Assembly (NCBI GenBank): GCA_011800805.1
Contig: MPNW01000873.1
Span: 13,842 to 39,209, forward strand
Source: Hirudo medicinalis
Taxonomy: Eukaryota > Annelida > Clitellata > Hirudinida > Hirudinidae
Direction of reading: 5' to 3'
DNA length: 25,368 nt
In this document: positions 1 to 8,111 of the stretch, one piece after another
Layout of the letters: the number at the start of each line of letters is the position of its first letter
How positions within the stretch are numbered: position 1 is the first letter of the stretch
Translations under genes and position numbers: made by a program
Notes under the pieces: model-generated
Database searches by the model: none
What the model was told of the DNA's origin: nothing
What the model saw: the letters and a program-made list of their open reading frames with translations, nothing else

Positions 1-145
1 GCGCAAGCCGCTTAAAATAAGGCGTGATTCCTGACTTATATTCTACTGTATATCTAAAGCCGCACGCCTTACATTGATATCTTTGGCGACCTTTAACAAT
101 ACCATCTTTTATTCTTTGATCTGATTTACATCTTGGACATCTCAT
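1..145 (-). CDS. IS1-like transposase, N-terminal part (cut by window edge)
   Basis: The reading frame starts at an ATG whose first base is position 145 and runs off the left edge, so only 48 residues are visible. They form a zinc ribbon: CPRC near residues 3-6 and CKAC near residues 25-28, with a basic stretch (KGRQRYQ) between and the aromatic-rich GFRYTVEYK after. This is the pattern of InsA-like N-terminal DNA-binding domains in Bacteroidota IS1-type transposases. The catalytic domain lies outside the window, so intactness cannot be judged. A good promoter box sits just upstream. Family assignment is from the zinc ribbon only; another zinc-ribbon transposase family is possible. Confidence 0.68.
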   Translation of the reverse strand, partial: MRCPRCKSDQRIKDGIVKGRQRYQCKACGFRYTVEYKSGITPYFKRLA

Positions 146-157
146 AGTTTTTTATAT

Positions 158-165
158 CAAAAATA
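158..165 (-). promoter_or_regulatory. Promoter -7 box of the IS1-like transposase
   Basis: The minus strand reads TATTTTTG, a full match to the Bacteroidota -7 element TAnnTTTG. A TTG lies about 20 bases further upstream, as expected for the -33 element. The predicted transcript start is near 153, giving a leader of under 10 bases before the ATG. This is a motif match only. Confidence 0.38.
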
Positions 166-301
166 TGAAATCTATACTTAATTAGCAATTCCGCAAATTT
201 TATGCTTCATTTTTTAGGTAAATTTTTAAAAAAATAAAAAATATTATCTTTACGAGGAAGCATTTTCTGCCTAAAAACGTCATTCAAAATAAAACATACA
301 C

Positions 302-796
302 ATGAAATTTATTTTTAGTTCCGTATTAATCGTTCTATTTTCAATTGCAGTAACAGCACAAGATGTTCCGCTGTACATAAAACAAAAAACACCGCCGCCC
401 ACCATATTGCTGCTTACCGATAGCATCACTAAGTGGCCGCTAAAAGCCCGGTTAGAAAAAGGCAAGCCACTTTTGTTGATGGCATTTAGTCCCGACTGCG
501 ACCATTGCCGCCACGAAACCGAAGAGTTGATAAAAAACATCAACAAGTTTAAAGGCATACAAATAGTAATGGCCACCACTCAAGACTTTGGCGAAATGAA
601 AAAATATGCCGAGGAGTTTAAACTGGCACAATACGGCATTATCGTAGGTAGAGATATTGCCTACGCTATTCCTTCGTATTACGAAATGAAAAATCTACCC
701 TACTTAGCCTTTTATGATAAAAGCAAAAAACTGATCTCTACTTTTGAAGGGTCCCTAAGCATACCGGGTATATTAAAAACATTTGGAAGAGAATGA
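302..796 (+). CDS. Secreted thioredoxin-like protein (TlpA/thioredoxin fold)
   Basis: This 164-residue protein begins with a signal peptide of about 19 residues (hydrophobic FSSVLIVLFSIAV, then TAQ), so it acts outside the cytoplasm, probably in the periplasm or anchored to a membrane. The mature part has a thioredoxin fold: a hydrophobic strand, then the active-site motif CDHC at about residues 65-68, and further on the cis-proline segment NLPYLAFY. This fits a thiol-disulfide oxidoreductase. The usual CxPC/CGPC is replaced by CDHC, which is seen in other Bacteroidota members of the family. The partner protein is unknown. The gene stands alone; IS5 debris begins 7 bases after its stop. A weak promoter-like TATCTTTA lies at 245-252. 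Confidence 0.8.
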   Translation: MKFIFSSVLIVLFSIAVTAQDVPLYIKQKTPPPTILLLTDSITKWPLKARLEKGKPLLLMAFSPDCDHCRHETEELIKNINKFKGIQIVMATTQDFGEMKKYAEEFKLAQYGIIVGRDIAYAIPSYYEMKNLPYLAFYDKSKKLISTFEGSLSIPGILKTFGRE

Positions 797-803
797 TGAT
801 TAA

Positions 804-940
804 GAGCCCGTTTAAAAATTTTTTATTAAAGGTTTTATAGCCGATAGTTTGACCATTTCTTCGGCAGATTCCATTAGGAGCTCATAATTACGACACAATC
901 TTCGATCATTGTCAAACCATGAAAAAAGTGTACTCGTCAT
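804..940 (-). pseudogene. IS5-family transposase, C-terminal remnant
   Basis: Read on the minus strand, positions 940-812 encode about 40 residues containing LFSWFDNDRRLCRNYELL, a stretch rich in Glu and Ala, and a stop. This is the C-terminal tail typical of IS5-family (IS427-like) transposases, whose ends carry the F-x-W-x(5)-RR-x(4)-Y-E pattern. The sequence outside the stop, beginning GAGCCCGTTTAAAAA at 804, looks like the terminal inverted repeat of such an element. Everything upstream in the transposase is missing, and a stop codon precedes the remnant in frame. It is a dead fragment abutting the thioredoxin-like gene. Confidence 0.66.
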
Positions 941-942
941 TA

Positions 943-1050
943 CTTAATCTGACAGATTAGGTTTTTTTAAGGCATTTGAGACAAAAATAATTTTGAGCAA
1001 GAAGCGGTTGTTTTTTCAGCCTCTTTCTCATTTCCGTCTGTCAGATTAAG
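943..1050. repeat. 13-bp perfect inverted repeats bounding a 108-bp unit
   Basis: CTTAATCTGACAG at 943-955 is exactly inverted as CTGTCAGATTAAG at 1038-1050. The left copy is itself part of a small palindrome, TAATCTG-A-CAGATTA (945-959 or so). The space between holds a short minus-strand frame of about 24 Lys/Leu-rich residues ending inside the left repeat, like the tail of a transposase. The unit sits just where the IS5 remnant is broken, so it may be the end of a second element nested in it. The family is not recognised. Confidence 0.5.
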
Positions 1051-1218
1051 TTTTGACTATTTCAGATGTCTGATATATACATCATAAGAAAATGATTCAG
1101 TTTTTTGTGAAAATTGTGCTGTCTTTCGTTAGCGATTTACAATTAACGATTGGAGAAATAAAAATGAGAGATATTTATTATTCACCAGTGCCCCCAAGCA
1201 GTCCTAATTTTACTCGAT

Positions 1219-1239
1219 AAAAAAGCCCCCAAAAGGGGC
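1219..1239 (-). terminator. Intrinsic terminator, probably of the DUF3276 gene
   Basis: On the minus strand a GCCCC/GGGGC stem (1235-1239 with 1225-1229) with a five-base loop is followed by six U residues (A1219-1224 on the plus strand). This is a textbook intrinsic terminator. If the IS256 element at 1299-2103 is removed, it lies about 60 bases downstream of the DUF3276 stop codon, which suggests it originally ended that transcript. Confidence 0.7.
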
Positions 1240-1298
1240 GATAGGAAGCCATTGAAATGGAGTTTACATTTTAGCAAACTTCAATTTTCAAAATATTT

Positions 1299-2103
1299 GA
1301 CAGTGTTTCATAAAGTGTGTAAGTTAAAATCGAGTTTTACGGATTCGATTTTTTTAATTTTAAACACAATATGAACAAATGAAAACGAAAGATTTCTTAT
1401 CGGACGACTTTTTGAAGCAATTCAAGACCGGTGATCAACTCAATGAGTTTTTGGCCAGCATTCAAAAACGAGCCATTGAAAAGATGCTCGAAGGCGAGCT
1501 GGATGATCACCTAGGTTACGACAAGCATCAGTAAAGTGATAACGCCAATGCCCGCAATGGCCATGGCAGAAAGACAACAAAAACCGGTTACGGGGAAATG
1601 GAGATTGAGGTTCCGCGTGACCGGGAAGCCATTTTTAACCCGATCCTAGTACCCAAACGCGAGAGCATGGTGGAGGGCATAGAGGAGGTCATGGTATCCA
1701 TGTACGCCAAAGGAATGAGCGTATCAGGCATCTGGGAACATGTAAAAGGTATCTACAAATTTGGTGTTTCTTCCAGTACCATCAGCCGGATCACCTCCCG
1801 TATAGCAGAAGATATCATGGCCTGGCAAAATCGTCCTTTGGAAACAGTGTACCTGATTGTATGGATGGATGGCAAGATCAGGAAATACACAAAGAACAAT
1901 CTTTCGTTTCCCAATGATGATGCCCTATACTGAAGTCTGTTTACCTGGCACTCAGGGAGGCATCAAAAAAATGGACAATGCCCATCAGAAATTGGGGCAT
2001 TGTCCTGAACCAGTTCTTAATTATTTTTGGTGACAGATTGAAGGTATAAGTTCTACCCTTATTTTACCTCGATTTTAACTTACACACTTTGCGGGATACT
2101 CCC
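1299..2103 (+). mobile_element. Defective IS256-family insertion sequence with 8-bp target duplication
   Basis: The element is bounded by AAATATTT at 1291-1298 and 2104-2111, an 8-bp duplication of the size IS256 elements make. The terminal inverted repeats share a perfect 23-bp inner block (AAAGTGTGTAAGTTAAAATC plus GAG, at 1312-1334 on the left) and a more diverged outer tip beginning GACAGTG on the left and GGGAGTA on the right. At 805 bp it is far shorter than the roughly 1.3 kb of intact relatives, because the transposase has lost its central part. It cannot move by itself but has both ends, so it could in principle be mobilised in trans. Confidence 0.87.
1379..2049 (+). pseudogene. IS256-family (mutator-type) transposase, internally deleted
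   Basis: The start ATGAAAACGAAAG opens the N-terminal region, which carries the family's EKMLEGELDDHLGYDKH block. The frame is broken by a TAA at 1532-1534, then continues in the same frame through GHGRKT, the EVPRDR block, the helix-turn-helix-like region (GMSVSGIWEHVKGIYKFGVS) and the first catalytic Asp in VWMDG near 1870. There it jumps directly to the C-terminal KIRKYTKNN segment, so roughly 180 residues of the DDE core are gone. A frameshift near 1930 separates the final conserved block, which resumes as [15 protein letters not shown] and ends at 2049. Nonsense mutation, deletion and frameshift make this a clear pseudogene. Confidence 0.87.
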
Positions 2104-2117
2104 AAATATTTTTCAAA

Positions 2118-2570
2118 CTACCACTTGTCCACCTCTTCGTGCGAACTATCAATGTCCTCTGGCGCAGAAGTAGTACTATCCGTATTTTCTGACATAGAAG
2201 ATGCAGGTATCTCTTCTACAATGGTGGGCGCAGGTGCTATATAACCCCCCGTGGCTGGGATAGGAGTACCTTCTTCATCGTACTCATGGTTGAAGGCATC
2301 AAAATCAAAGTCGGGCATCAAATCGGTTTTCACAAAGTCAACGGCTTCGTTCAACGCTTTCATGAATTTATTAAAATCTTCTTTGTACAAGAACACTTTA
2401 TGCCTATCGTAACCATTATCGTCAAACCTTTTACGGCTTTCGGTAATTGTTAAATAGTAGTCATTCCCTTTAGTTGATCTTACATCAAAAAAGTAAGTTC
2501 TTCTTTTACCTGCACGAAGCCGTTTGCTATAAATGGTTTCTATTTTTTTATCGTGTTGCCCGTTCTCCAC
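2118..2570 (-). CDS. DUF3276 family protein (PUR-alpha-like nucleic-acid-binding fold)
   Basis: The 150-residue product matches the small DUF3276 family found widely in Bacteroidota: an early KRLRAGKRRTYFFDVRSTKG block, then DYYLTITESRKR, and HKVFLYKEDFNKF around residues 58-70. Members resemble the PUR-alpha repeat, which binds single-stranded nucleic acid, so a nucleic-acid role is likely, but no specific function is established. The C-terminal third is acidic and low in complexity (rich in Asp, Glu, Ser, Pro), probably disordered. The start is a GTG, chosen because family members begin with M-E-N at this point. The stop codon is only 6 bases from the IS256 target duplication, so the coding sequence escaped damage. 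Confidence 0.85.
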   Translation of the reverse strand: MENGQHDKKIETIYSKRLRAGKRRTYFFDVRSTKGNDYYLTITESRKRFDDNGYDRHKVFLYKEDFNKFMKALNEAVDFVKTDLMPDFDFDAFNHEYDEEGTPIPATGGYIAPAPTIVEEIPASSMSENTDSTTSAPEDIDSSHEEVDKW

Positions 2571-2607
2571 ATTCGATATATTTACTTTACAAAAGTGTAG
2601 CCGGGAA

Positions 2608-2615
2608 CAAATGTA
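2608..2615 (-). promoter_or_regulatory. Promoter -7 box of the DUF3276 gene
   Basis: The minus strand reads TACATTTG, an exact TAnnTTTG match, 38 bases before the GTG start. No convincing -33 element is visible at the expected distance. A leader of about 30 bases would result. Confidence 0.4.
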
Positions 2616-2770
2616 ACTATCTTGGTTTGAAAAAAAAAATAAAATTCTTGTTAAAAGGATTTGCGCCCTATCGCCTAGTTGCTATAAAAAATCAAATGGC
2701 ATTTATTGATAACTGTTCAAAAGCTCAAGCACGCATCATATTATAAAAAGACGCGTACTTGTTTATTGGC

Positions 2771-5371
2771 TTACGGTTGATCGTTTCTAAATACTACCGT
2801 GTTGTCGAACACATCTATCAAAACGGGTTGGCTCCTATCTACATCACCCATCAAGATTTTTTTGCTCAATTGGTTTACCATTGTTTTTTGAATCAATCTT
2901 TTTAAGGGTCGGGCACCAAACTGAGGGTCGAAGCCTTGTTCGGCTAAATATTCGAGCGCGTAATCGCTAAAATGCAAACGCAGACCACTGGTTTGAAACA
3001 CTTGTTTTTTTAGTGCCCCCAACTGAATTTTGATGATATCAATAATGTCTTTTTTTAGGAGTGGGTGAAACATTATGATTTCGTCCACGCGGTTCAAAAA
3101 TTCAGGTCTTACGGTTTCTTTTAATAACGCCATTACTTCTGTTTGAGCTTTGGCGGCGGCTTCTTCCAAATTTTTTTCTGTTATGTTTTCAAAAGCGTCT
3201 TGTATTAAATGGCTGCCTATATTACTAGTCATGATGATGATAGTATTTTTGAAATTAACCGTGCGACCTTTATTATCGGTCAATCGGCCATCGTCCAATA
3301 CTTGCAATAGCACATTCCACACGTCAGGATGGGCTTTTTCTATTTCGTCAAAAAGCACCACGCTGTACGGTTTACGGCGCACGGCTTCGGTCAGTTGTCC
3401 GCCTTCGTCATATCCCACATATCCGGGAGGTGCGCCCACCAAGCGGCTTACGATGTGTTTTTCCTGATACTCGCTCATGTCGATGCGTGTCATCATACTT
3501 TCATCGTCAAACAAGTATTCGGCCAAAGCTTTGGCCAGCTCGGTTTTTCCCACACCCGTAGTACCCAAAAAGATGAAAGAGCCAATAGGTTTTTTAGGAT
3601 CGCCTAGGCCTGCCCTGCTGCGGCGTATGGCATCGGCTACGGCCGTTATGGCTTCGTTTTGACCAATTATTCTTTCGTGTAAATGGTCTTCTAAATGCAA
3701 TAGTTTTTCTTTGTCGCTTTGTAGCATTTTGCTAACGGGTATTCCGGTGGCTTTTGCCACACTTTCGGCAATATCTTCAGCATCTACTTCTTCTTTCAGC
3801 AAGCGTTTTTCGCTGCCGGTTTGCAGTTCTTTGGTAAGTGATTCGATTGTTTCTTCTTTCTCTTTAATTTTTCCATAGCGTATTTCCGCTACTTTTCCGT
3901 AGTCGCCGTTGCGTTCGGCTTGTTCGGCTTCTACTTTCAGGTTTTCGATGTCGGCTTTTGCCGTTTGTATTTTATCTACCAGTTCTTTTTCCTGACTCCA
4001 TTTTGCTTTCAGCGTATCGCGCTCTACAGAGAGGTTGGCAATTTCGGTATTGAGTTGCTTCAGTTTTTCTTCATCGTTTTCGCGTTTGATGGCTTCGCGC
4101 TCTATTTCGAGTTGCCGAATTTGCCTGTCCAGCTTGTCTAATTCTTCGGGCATCGAGTTCATTTCGAGCCGAAGTTTGGCGGCACTTTCATCAATTAAAT
4201 CGATGGCTTTGTCGGGTAAAAACCGATCCGTAATATATCTGGAAGAAAGTTCTACTGCGGCTATAATAGCCTCGTCTCTTATGCGTACGTGGTGGTGGGT
4301 TTCGTACTTGTCTTTCAGTCCCCGAAGAATGGAAATAGCGTCGTCTACCGAAGGTTCATCTACCATTACTTTTTGAAAACGGCGTTCTAATGCTTTGTCT
4401 TTTTCGAAAAATTTTTGATACTCACTTAAGGTGGTAGCACCTACGGCTCTTAGTTCGCCGCGTGCCAGCGCAGGCTTTAAAATATTGGCAGCATCCATGG
4501 CGCCTTCGCCGCCACCGGCTCCTACCAAAGTGTGTATTTCATCTATAAATAGAATAATGGCACCATCGCTACTGCTCACTTCTTTTACAACCGCTTTTAA
4601 GCGTTCTTCAAATTCTCCTTTGTATTTGGCGCCGGCAATGAGCAAGCCCATGTCCAATGCGTAGATGACTTTAGATTTTAAATTTTCGGGCACATCGCCG
4701 TTTACTATTCGGTGAGCAATACCTTCGGCAATGGCGGTTTTACCCACGCCGGGGTCGCCCACTAAGATGGGATTATTTTTAGTACGGCGGCTTAGAATAT
4801 GCAACGTGCGACGTATTTCTTCATCCCGCCCAATTACAGGGTCTAACTTTCCTTGACGCGCTAGTTCGTTCAGATTTTTTGCATATTTGTTGAGCGCATT
4901 AAACTCTTGCGATTGGGTTTGGGACGATACCGTACTTCCTCGTCTTAGTTCTTTGATGGCTATGAGTAGCCCCTTTGCGGTAAGACCTGCATCTTTCAAT
5001 AGTTTTCCGGCGGCATCGTTGCCTTCTACAATGGCCAGAAGTAAGTGTTCGGGAGTGATGAATTCATCGTTGAACTGTTTTAACGAAGCACCGGCACGAA
5101 GCACTACACTATTGGCATCGCGGCTTATTTGTTGGGCAGGTTCGCCGGCTGATTGTGGCAACTTGGCCAATAATTCGTTTAGTTTATTTTCTACCAAATT
5201 GACGGTTACATTGTTCTTTTTTAAAAGATAGATGACGGGCGATTCTTCCTGCTCGAACAGCGCTTTTAAAATATGTTCTGTTTCGATATACGGATTTTGT
5301 GCGTTGAAGGCAATTTGTTGTGCCTGTTGAAACACTTCGGCTGCTTTTATGGTAAAATTTCCTAAGTTCAT
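2771..5371 (-). CDS. clpB: ATP-dependent disaggregase ClpB
   Basis: ClpB is a cytoplasmic hexameric AAA+ machine that pulls proteins out of aggregates together with DnaK. The 866-residue product has all parts in order: Clp N-terminal repeats (about 1-145), first ATPase domain with Walker A GDPGVGKT (205-212) and Walker B ILFIDE (273-278), the coiled-coil middle domain rich in Glu/Lys (about 400-530) that separates ClpB from ClpA/ClpC, second ATPase domain with GTTGVGKT (603-610) and VVLFDE (671-676), and the C-terminal small domain. No ClpP-binding loop is evident. The ATG at 5371 is preferred because it begins with MNLGNFT, matching the family start; an in-frame ATG at 5437 would add 22 atypical residues. 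Size agrees with the usual 850-870. It stands alone with no visible heat-shock operator. Confidence 0.97.
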   Translation of the reverse strand: MNLGNFTIKAAEVFQQAQQIAFNAQNPYIETEHILKALFEQEESPVIYLLKKNNVTVNLVENKLNELLAKLPQSAGEPAQQISRDANSVVLRAGASLKQFNDEFITPEHLLLAIVEGNDAAGKLLKDAGLTAKGLLIAIKELRRGSTVSSQTQSQEFNALNKYAKNLNELARQGKLDPVIGRDEEIRRTLHILSRRTKNNPILVGDPGVGKTAIAEGIAHRIVNGDVPENLKSKVIYALDMGLLIAGAKYKGEFEERLKAVVKEVSSSDGAIILFIDEIHTLVGAGGGEGAMDAANILKPALARGELRAVGATTLSEYQKFFEKDKALERRFQKVMVDEPSVDDAISILRGLKDKYETHHHVRIRDEAIIAAVELSSRYITDRFLPDKAIDLIDESAAKLRLEMNSMPEELDKLDRQIRQLEIEREAIKRENDEEKLKQLNTEIANLSVERDTLKAKWSQEKELVDKIQTAKADIENLKVEAEQAERNGDYGKVAEIRYGKIKEKEETIESLTKELQTGSEKRLLKEEVDAEDIAESVAKATGIPVSKMLQSDKEKLLHLEDHLHERIIGQNEAITAVADAIRRSRAGLGDPKKPIGSFIFLGTTGVGKTELAKALAEYLFDDESMMTRIDMSEYQEKHIVSRLVGAPPGYVGYDEGGQLTEAVRRKPYSVVLFDEIEKAHPDVWNVLLQVLDDGRLTDNKGRTVNFKNTIIIMTSNIGSHLIQDAFENITEKNLEEAAAKAQTEVMALLKETVRPEFLNRVDEIIMFHPLLKKDIIDIIKIQLGALKKQVFQTSGLRLHFSDYALEYLAEQGFDPQFGARPLKRLIQKTMVNQLSKKILMGDVDRSQPVLIDVFDNTVVFRNDQP

Positions 5372-5531
5372 AGTATTAATAAGTGTTTGAATTTTTGTTT
5401 CTTTCAAACATGTTATTGCTATCAAAACCAAATCCAAGTCATTTTTTATGAAATAATGTCAGGGCATTGATGTAAAAACCAACTAAAAGACAGGCCGCAT
5501 AAGCATTTCATGCAATTATTTCAGGAAAACT

Positions 5532-6146
5532 TTATTTCACTTTGGCCTCAGATACGGTAAGATTTCTAATATCATTGAACTTCATGAGGGTTTCGGTAAG
5601 GCGATATTTGGGAATACCTAATTGCATGGAACAAAAAAGTTGTGAATCTTGTTGCTGTACTTCGCAATCAAATTGTTTTACAACAGTCATTATTTCGTTC
5701 ATAATGGTATAGTCGAACTGCAAATGATAAGAAAGCAATACGGGTTTTCGTACCAAATGGGTAACCTGCAATACCATTGCAGCGGCCGATTTGTAAGCAT
5801 TAATTAAACCCGGAACACCTAATAATGTGCCACCAAAATAGCGAACCACCACAATCAATACATCGGTTACAGACTTGCTGTCTATCTGTCCTAAAATAGG
5901 CCGGCCGGCGGTTGCAGAGGGTTCTCCATCATCGCTTACTCTGTATTGATTGCTATCTAATCCCAATCGGTAAGCAAAACAGTAATGTCGCGCTTTGGGG
6001 TATTCCTTTTTTACTTCGGCTATTTTTTGCTTACAGTCGGCGATGGCTTTTACCGGATGGGCAATGGCTATAAAGCGGCTGCCTCGGTTTTTGTATTCGG
6101 CAATACCGGTGGTGTCAATCGTATTAAAATAATCCGGTAGCTGCAT
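5532..6146 (-). CDS. YigZ/IMPACT family protein
   Basis: The 204-residue protein has the UPF0029/IMPACT N-terminal domain: the start region with KNRGSRFIAIAHPV, the helix with EYPKARHYCFAYRLG, the highly conserved DDGEPSATAGRPIL (about residues 76-89), and VVVRYFGGTLLGVPGL. A C-terminal ferredoxin-like domain (about 130-204) follows, as in YigZ. The biochemical role of bacterial members is unsettled; the eukaryotic relative IMPACT regulates translation through GCN2. Its first 23 bases overlap the end of ribD, so the two are very probably co-transcribed, although no functional link to riboflavin is known. Confidence 0.92.
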   Translation of the reverse strand: MQLPDYFNTIDTTGIAEYKNRGSRFIAIAHPVKAIADCKQKIAEVKKEYPKARHYCFAYRLGLDSNQYRVSDDGEPSATAGRPILGQIDSKSVTDVLIVVVRYFGGTLLGVPGLINAYKSAAAMVLQVTHLVRKPVLLSYHLQFDYTIMNEIMTVVKQFDCEVQQQDSQLFCSMQLGIPKYRLTETLMKFNDIRNLTVSEAKVK

Positions 6147-7203
6147 GTATCAGTGTGTTGTTTTTATTTTTAAAATAAAGCATTTCGTCGTTTTCCCAGG
6201 TTTGAGATTGTAACAGTATTTGCGCATCGAGCAGTGGAGAAGGCAGCCCTTCGTTGATGTACAAATTTTTGTTGGTGATGATGCGTGCTTCGTCCCACAG
6301 CCCGGCATTGATAAAGCCCTGCAATAATTGTTGGCCACCTTCTACTAATATGCTTTGAATATGGTGTTGAAACAGTTGGGCAAGGGCATCATGTATCAAA
6401 TTATTTTTATCCATCTTTACATACAGAACAGTGCCCGAAATAGCATCTTTCACAGTATTGAGAACCGTTACCACTTCTTTACCATCAAACAACCGTAATG
6501 TTTTAGGTACCTTTAGCTGTGGATCGAATAGTATTTTTTTGGGTGCTGTACCCCACCATTTTCTATTATCCAGTAAAGGGTTATCGCAAATGGCCGTGTT
6601 GGCACCTATCATAATAGCGGCACACTCGCTACGCCACCGGTGTACCATTTGATTGGTATAATCGTTCGTAATTATCAACCTTTCGCCATCGTTAGCGGCC
6701 ATATATCCATTAGCCGTTTGCGCCCATTTCAACACCACATAAGGGCGTTTTTGAGTGTGGTATGTAAAAAATGTTTTGTTTAATTCGATGGCTTCATTTT
6801 CACAAATACCCACCGTTACATCTACTCTTGCAGCTTTTAGCTTTTGGGTACTCTTACCATTTACTTCGCCGTAGCTATCATTACAGGCAATAACCACTTT
6901 GGGTATTTTGTGTTGAATAATAAGATCGGCACAGGGCGGTGTTTTTCCAAAATGAGCGCAAGGCTCTAACGATACGTACAAGGTAGACTGAGCAATTTTT
7001 TCAGGAAACTGAACTAGGGCATCGTTGATGCAATGTACTTCGGCATGAAAGCCGCCATATTTTTGATGAAAACCTTCGCCAATAATTTGACCGTTATGAA
7101 CCAACACCGCACCCACCATAGGATTGGGTGCCACACTTCCTGCTCCTAATTTTGCCAACTGCAAACAACGCTGCATATAATCCACATGTACCTGTTCTTG
7201 CAT
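6124..7203 (-). CDS. ribD: Bifunctional riboflavin biosynthesis protein RibD
   Basis: RibD performs the second and third steps of riboflavin synthesis, deaminating the pyrimidine made from GTP and then reducing its ribose with NADPH. The 359-residue protein has a cytidine-deaminase-like N-terminal half with the zinc site HAE (53-55) and PCAHFGKTPPC (81-91), where His and two Cys bind zinc and Glu55 is catalytic. The C-terminal reductase half starts near RPYVVLKWAQTANG (153-166) and includes TNDYTNQMVHRWRS, GANTAICDNP and the late glycine-rich VEGGQQLLQGF. Length is normal for the fused form. It is divergent from prmC with a 32-bp gap and overlaps the YigZ gene downstream. No FMN riboswitch is seen, and no other rib gene is in the window. 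Confidence 0.96.
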   Translation of the reverse strand: MQEQVHVDYMQRCLQLAKLGAGSVAPNPMVGAVLVHNGQIIGEGFHQKYGGFHAEVHCINDALVQFPEKIAQSTLYVSLEPCAHFGKTPPCADLIIQHKIPKVVIACNDSYGEVNGKSTQKLKAARVDVTVGICENEAIELNKTFFTYHTQKRPYVVLKWAQTANGYMAANDGERLIITNDYTNQMVHRWRSECAAIMIGANTAICDNPLLDNRKWWGTAPKKILFDPQLKVPKTLRLFDGKEVVTVLNTVKDAISGTVLYVKMDKNNLIHDALAQLFQHHIQSILVEGGQQLLQGFINAGLWDEARIITNKNLYINEGLPSPLLDAQILLQSQTWENDEMLYFKNKNNTLIHAATGLF

Positions 7204-7208
7204 TTTTG

Positions 7209-7216
7209 CAAATGTA
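7209..7216 (-). promoter_or_regulatory. Promoter -7 box of ribD
   Basis: The minus strand reads TACATTTG, an exact TAnnTTTG match whose last base is 5 bases before the ribD ATG. With the usual 4-6 base spacing to the transcript start, the mRNA would begin at or next to the start codon. No clear -33 element is seen. Confidence 0.42.
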
Positions 7217-7223
7217 AATGAAT

Positions 7224-7231
7224 TAAGTTTG
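7224..7231 (+). promoter_or_regulatory. Promoter -7 box of prmC
   Basis: The plus strand reads TAAGTTTG, an exact TAnnTTTG match ending 4 bases before the GTG start of prmC. As for ribD, the predicted transcript would be leaderless. The box lies 7 bases from the ribD box on the other strand, so the two RNA polymerase sites must overlap. Confidence 0.4.
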
Positions 7232-7235
7232 CACC

Positions 7236-8081
7236 GTGCCTATTCTGCAACTACAAGAAAAATTTGTTACTAATATTCTGGACATCTACGGTCACAGTGA
7301 AGCCCAAAATATTTTTTATTTGGCAATGGAGCACCTTACGGGCATCAACCTGCGTCAAAATTCGAACGCCCATTTCAATCCAGATGGGTGCTTTGAAAAA
7401 ATGTTGAACAATATTCAAAAACGCTTAAAACAGCACGAACCGATTCAGTATATTTTAAACGAAGCGTGGTTTTACGACATTTCTTTTTATGTGGACAAAC
7501 AAGTGCTGATACCTCGCCCCGAAACTGAAGAACTGGTAAACCTTATCGTAAAAACGCATCATCAAAACGATAACTTAACGATCCTCGATATTGGTACGGG
7601 AAGCGGCTGTATTCCCATCATACTAAAAAAGAAATTGCCCGCAGCAAAAGTATATAGCTGCGATATTAGTAAGAATGCGCTGAGTGTAGCACAGAAAAAT
7701 GCCCACAAACACCAAACAGAAATTCAATTTATAGAGATGGATTTTTTAGATTCCAACAATTGGACTCAGCTACCCGAAGTAGATCTGATGGTGAGCAACC
7801 CACCCTACATTCCCGAAACCGACAAAAGCACTATGCGCAGCAATGTGCTATTGCACGAGCCGCACGAAACCCTGTTTGTAAGCAACGATGACCCTTTGCT
7901 ATTTTACCGCGCAACGGCACTTGCAGGCAAACAACTGATAAACACCGGTGGAACAATTTATGTGGAAATACACGAATCGTATGGCAACGAATGTTGTGTA
8001 CTTTTTAAAAATCATGGATACACGGCAACACTAAAGCAAGATATGCAGTACAAAGACCGATTTGTAATAGCTACACTTTAG
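7236..8081 (+). CDS. prmC: Peptide chain release factor glutamine N5-methyltransferase PrmC
   Basis: PrmC (HemK) methylates the glutamine of the GGQ motif in release factors, raising termination efficiency. The 281-residue protein has the helical N-terminal domain (1-85), the linker with VLIPRPETEELV (about 90-101), SAM-binding motif ILDIGTGSGC (116-125), the acidic residue after strand 2 in CDISKNAL, and the catalytic NPPY (188-191) that defines this glutamine/adenine N-methyltransferase group. Start choice: a GTG at 7236; the nearest upstream in-frame ATG (7218) is followed at once by a stop, and the next ATG, around residue 31, would remove part of the conserved N-terminal helix bundle. 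It is divergent from ribD and convergent with the GSCFA gene. Confidence 0.95.
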   Translation: MPILQLQEKFVTNILDIYGHSEAQNIFYLAMEHLTGINLRQNSNAHFNPDGCFEKMLNNIQKRLKQHEPIQYILNEAWFYDISFYVDKQVLIPRPETEELVNLIVKTHHQNDNLTILDIGTGSGCIPIILKKKLPAAKVYSCDISKNALSVAQKNAHKHQTEIQFIEMDFLDSNNWTQLPEVDLMVSNPPYIPETDKSTMRSNVLLHEPHETLFVSNDDPLLFYRATALAGKQLINTGGTIYVEIHESYGNECCVLFKNHGYTATLKQDMQYKDRFVIATL

Positions 8082-8111
8082 TGTAATCAATCGAAATAAG
8101 CGAGCGAGGCA

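Noticed and set aside
1164..1220. 18-residue plus-strand frame beginning MRDIYYS
   Set aside because: It is too short, without upstream signals or homology, and ends at the terminator.
2474..2746. 90-residue plus-strand frame
   Set aside because: It overlaps the start of the DUF3276 gene on the other strand and has no domain-like composition.
5372..5437. 22-residue N-terminal extension of ClpB from an upstream in-frame ATG
   Set aside because: The extension is unlike ClpB N-termini, while the ATG at 5371 matches the family start exactly; the stretch also contains promoter-like sequence.
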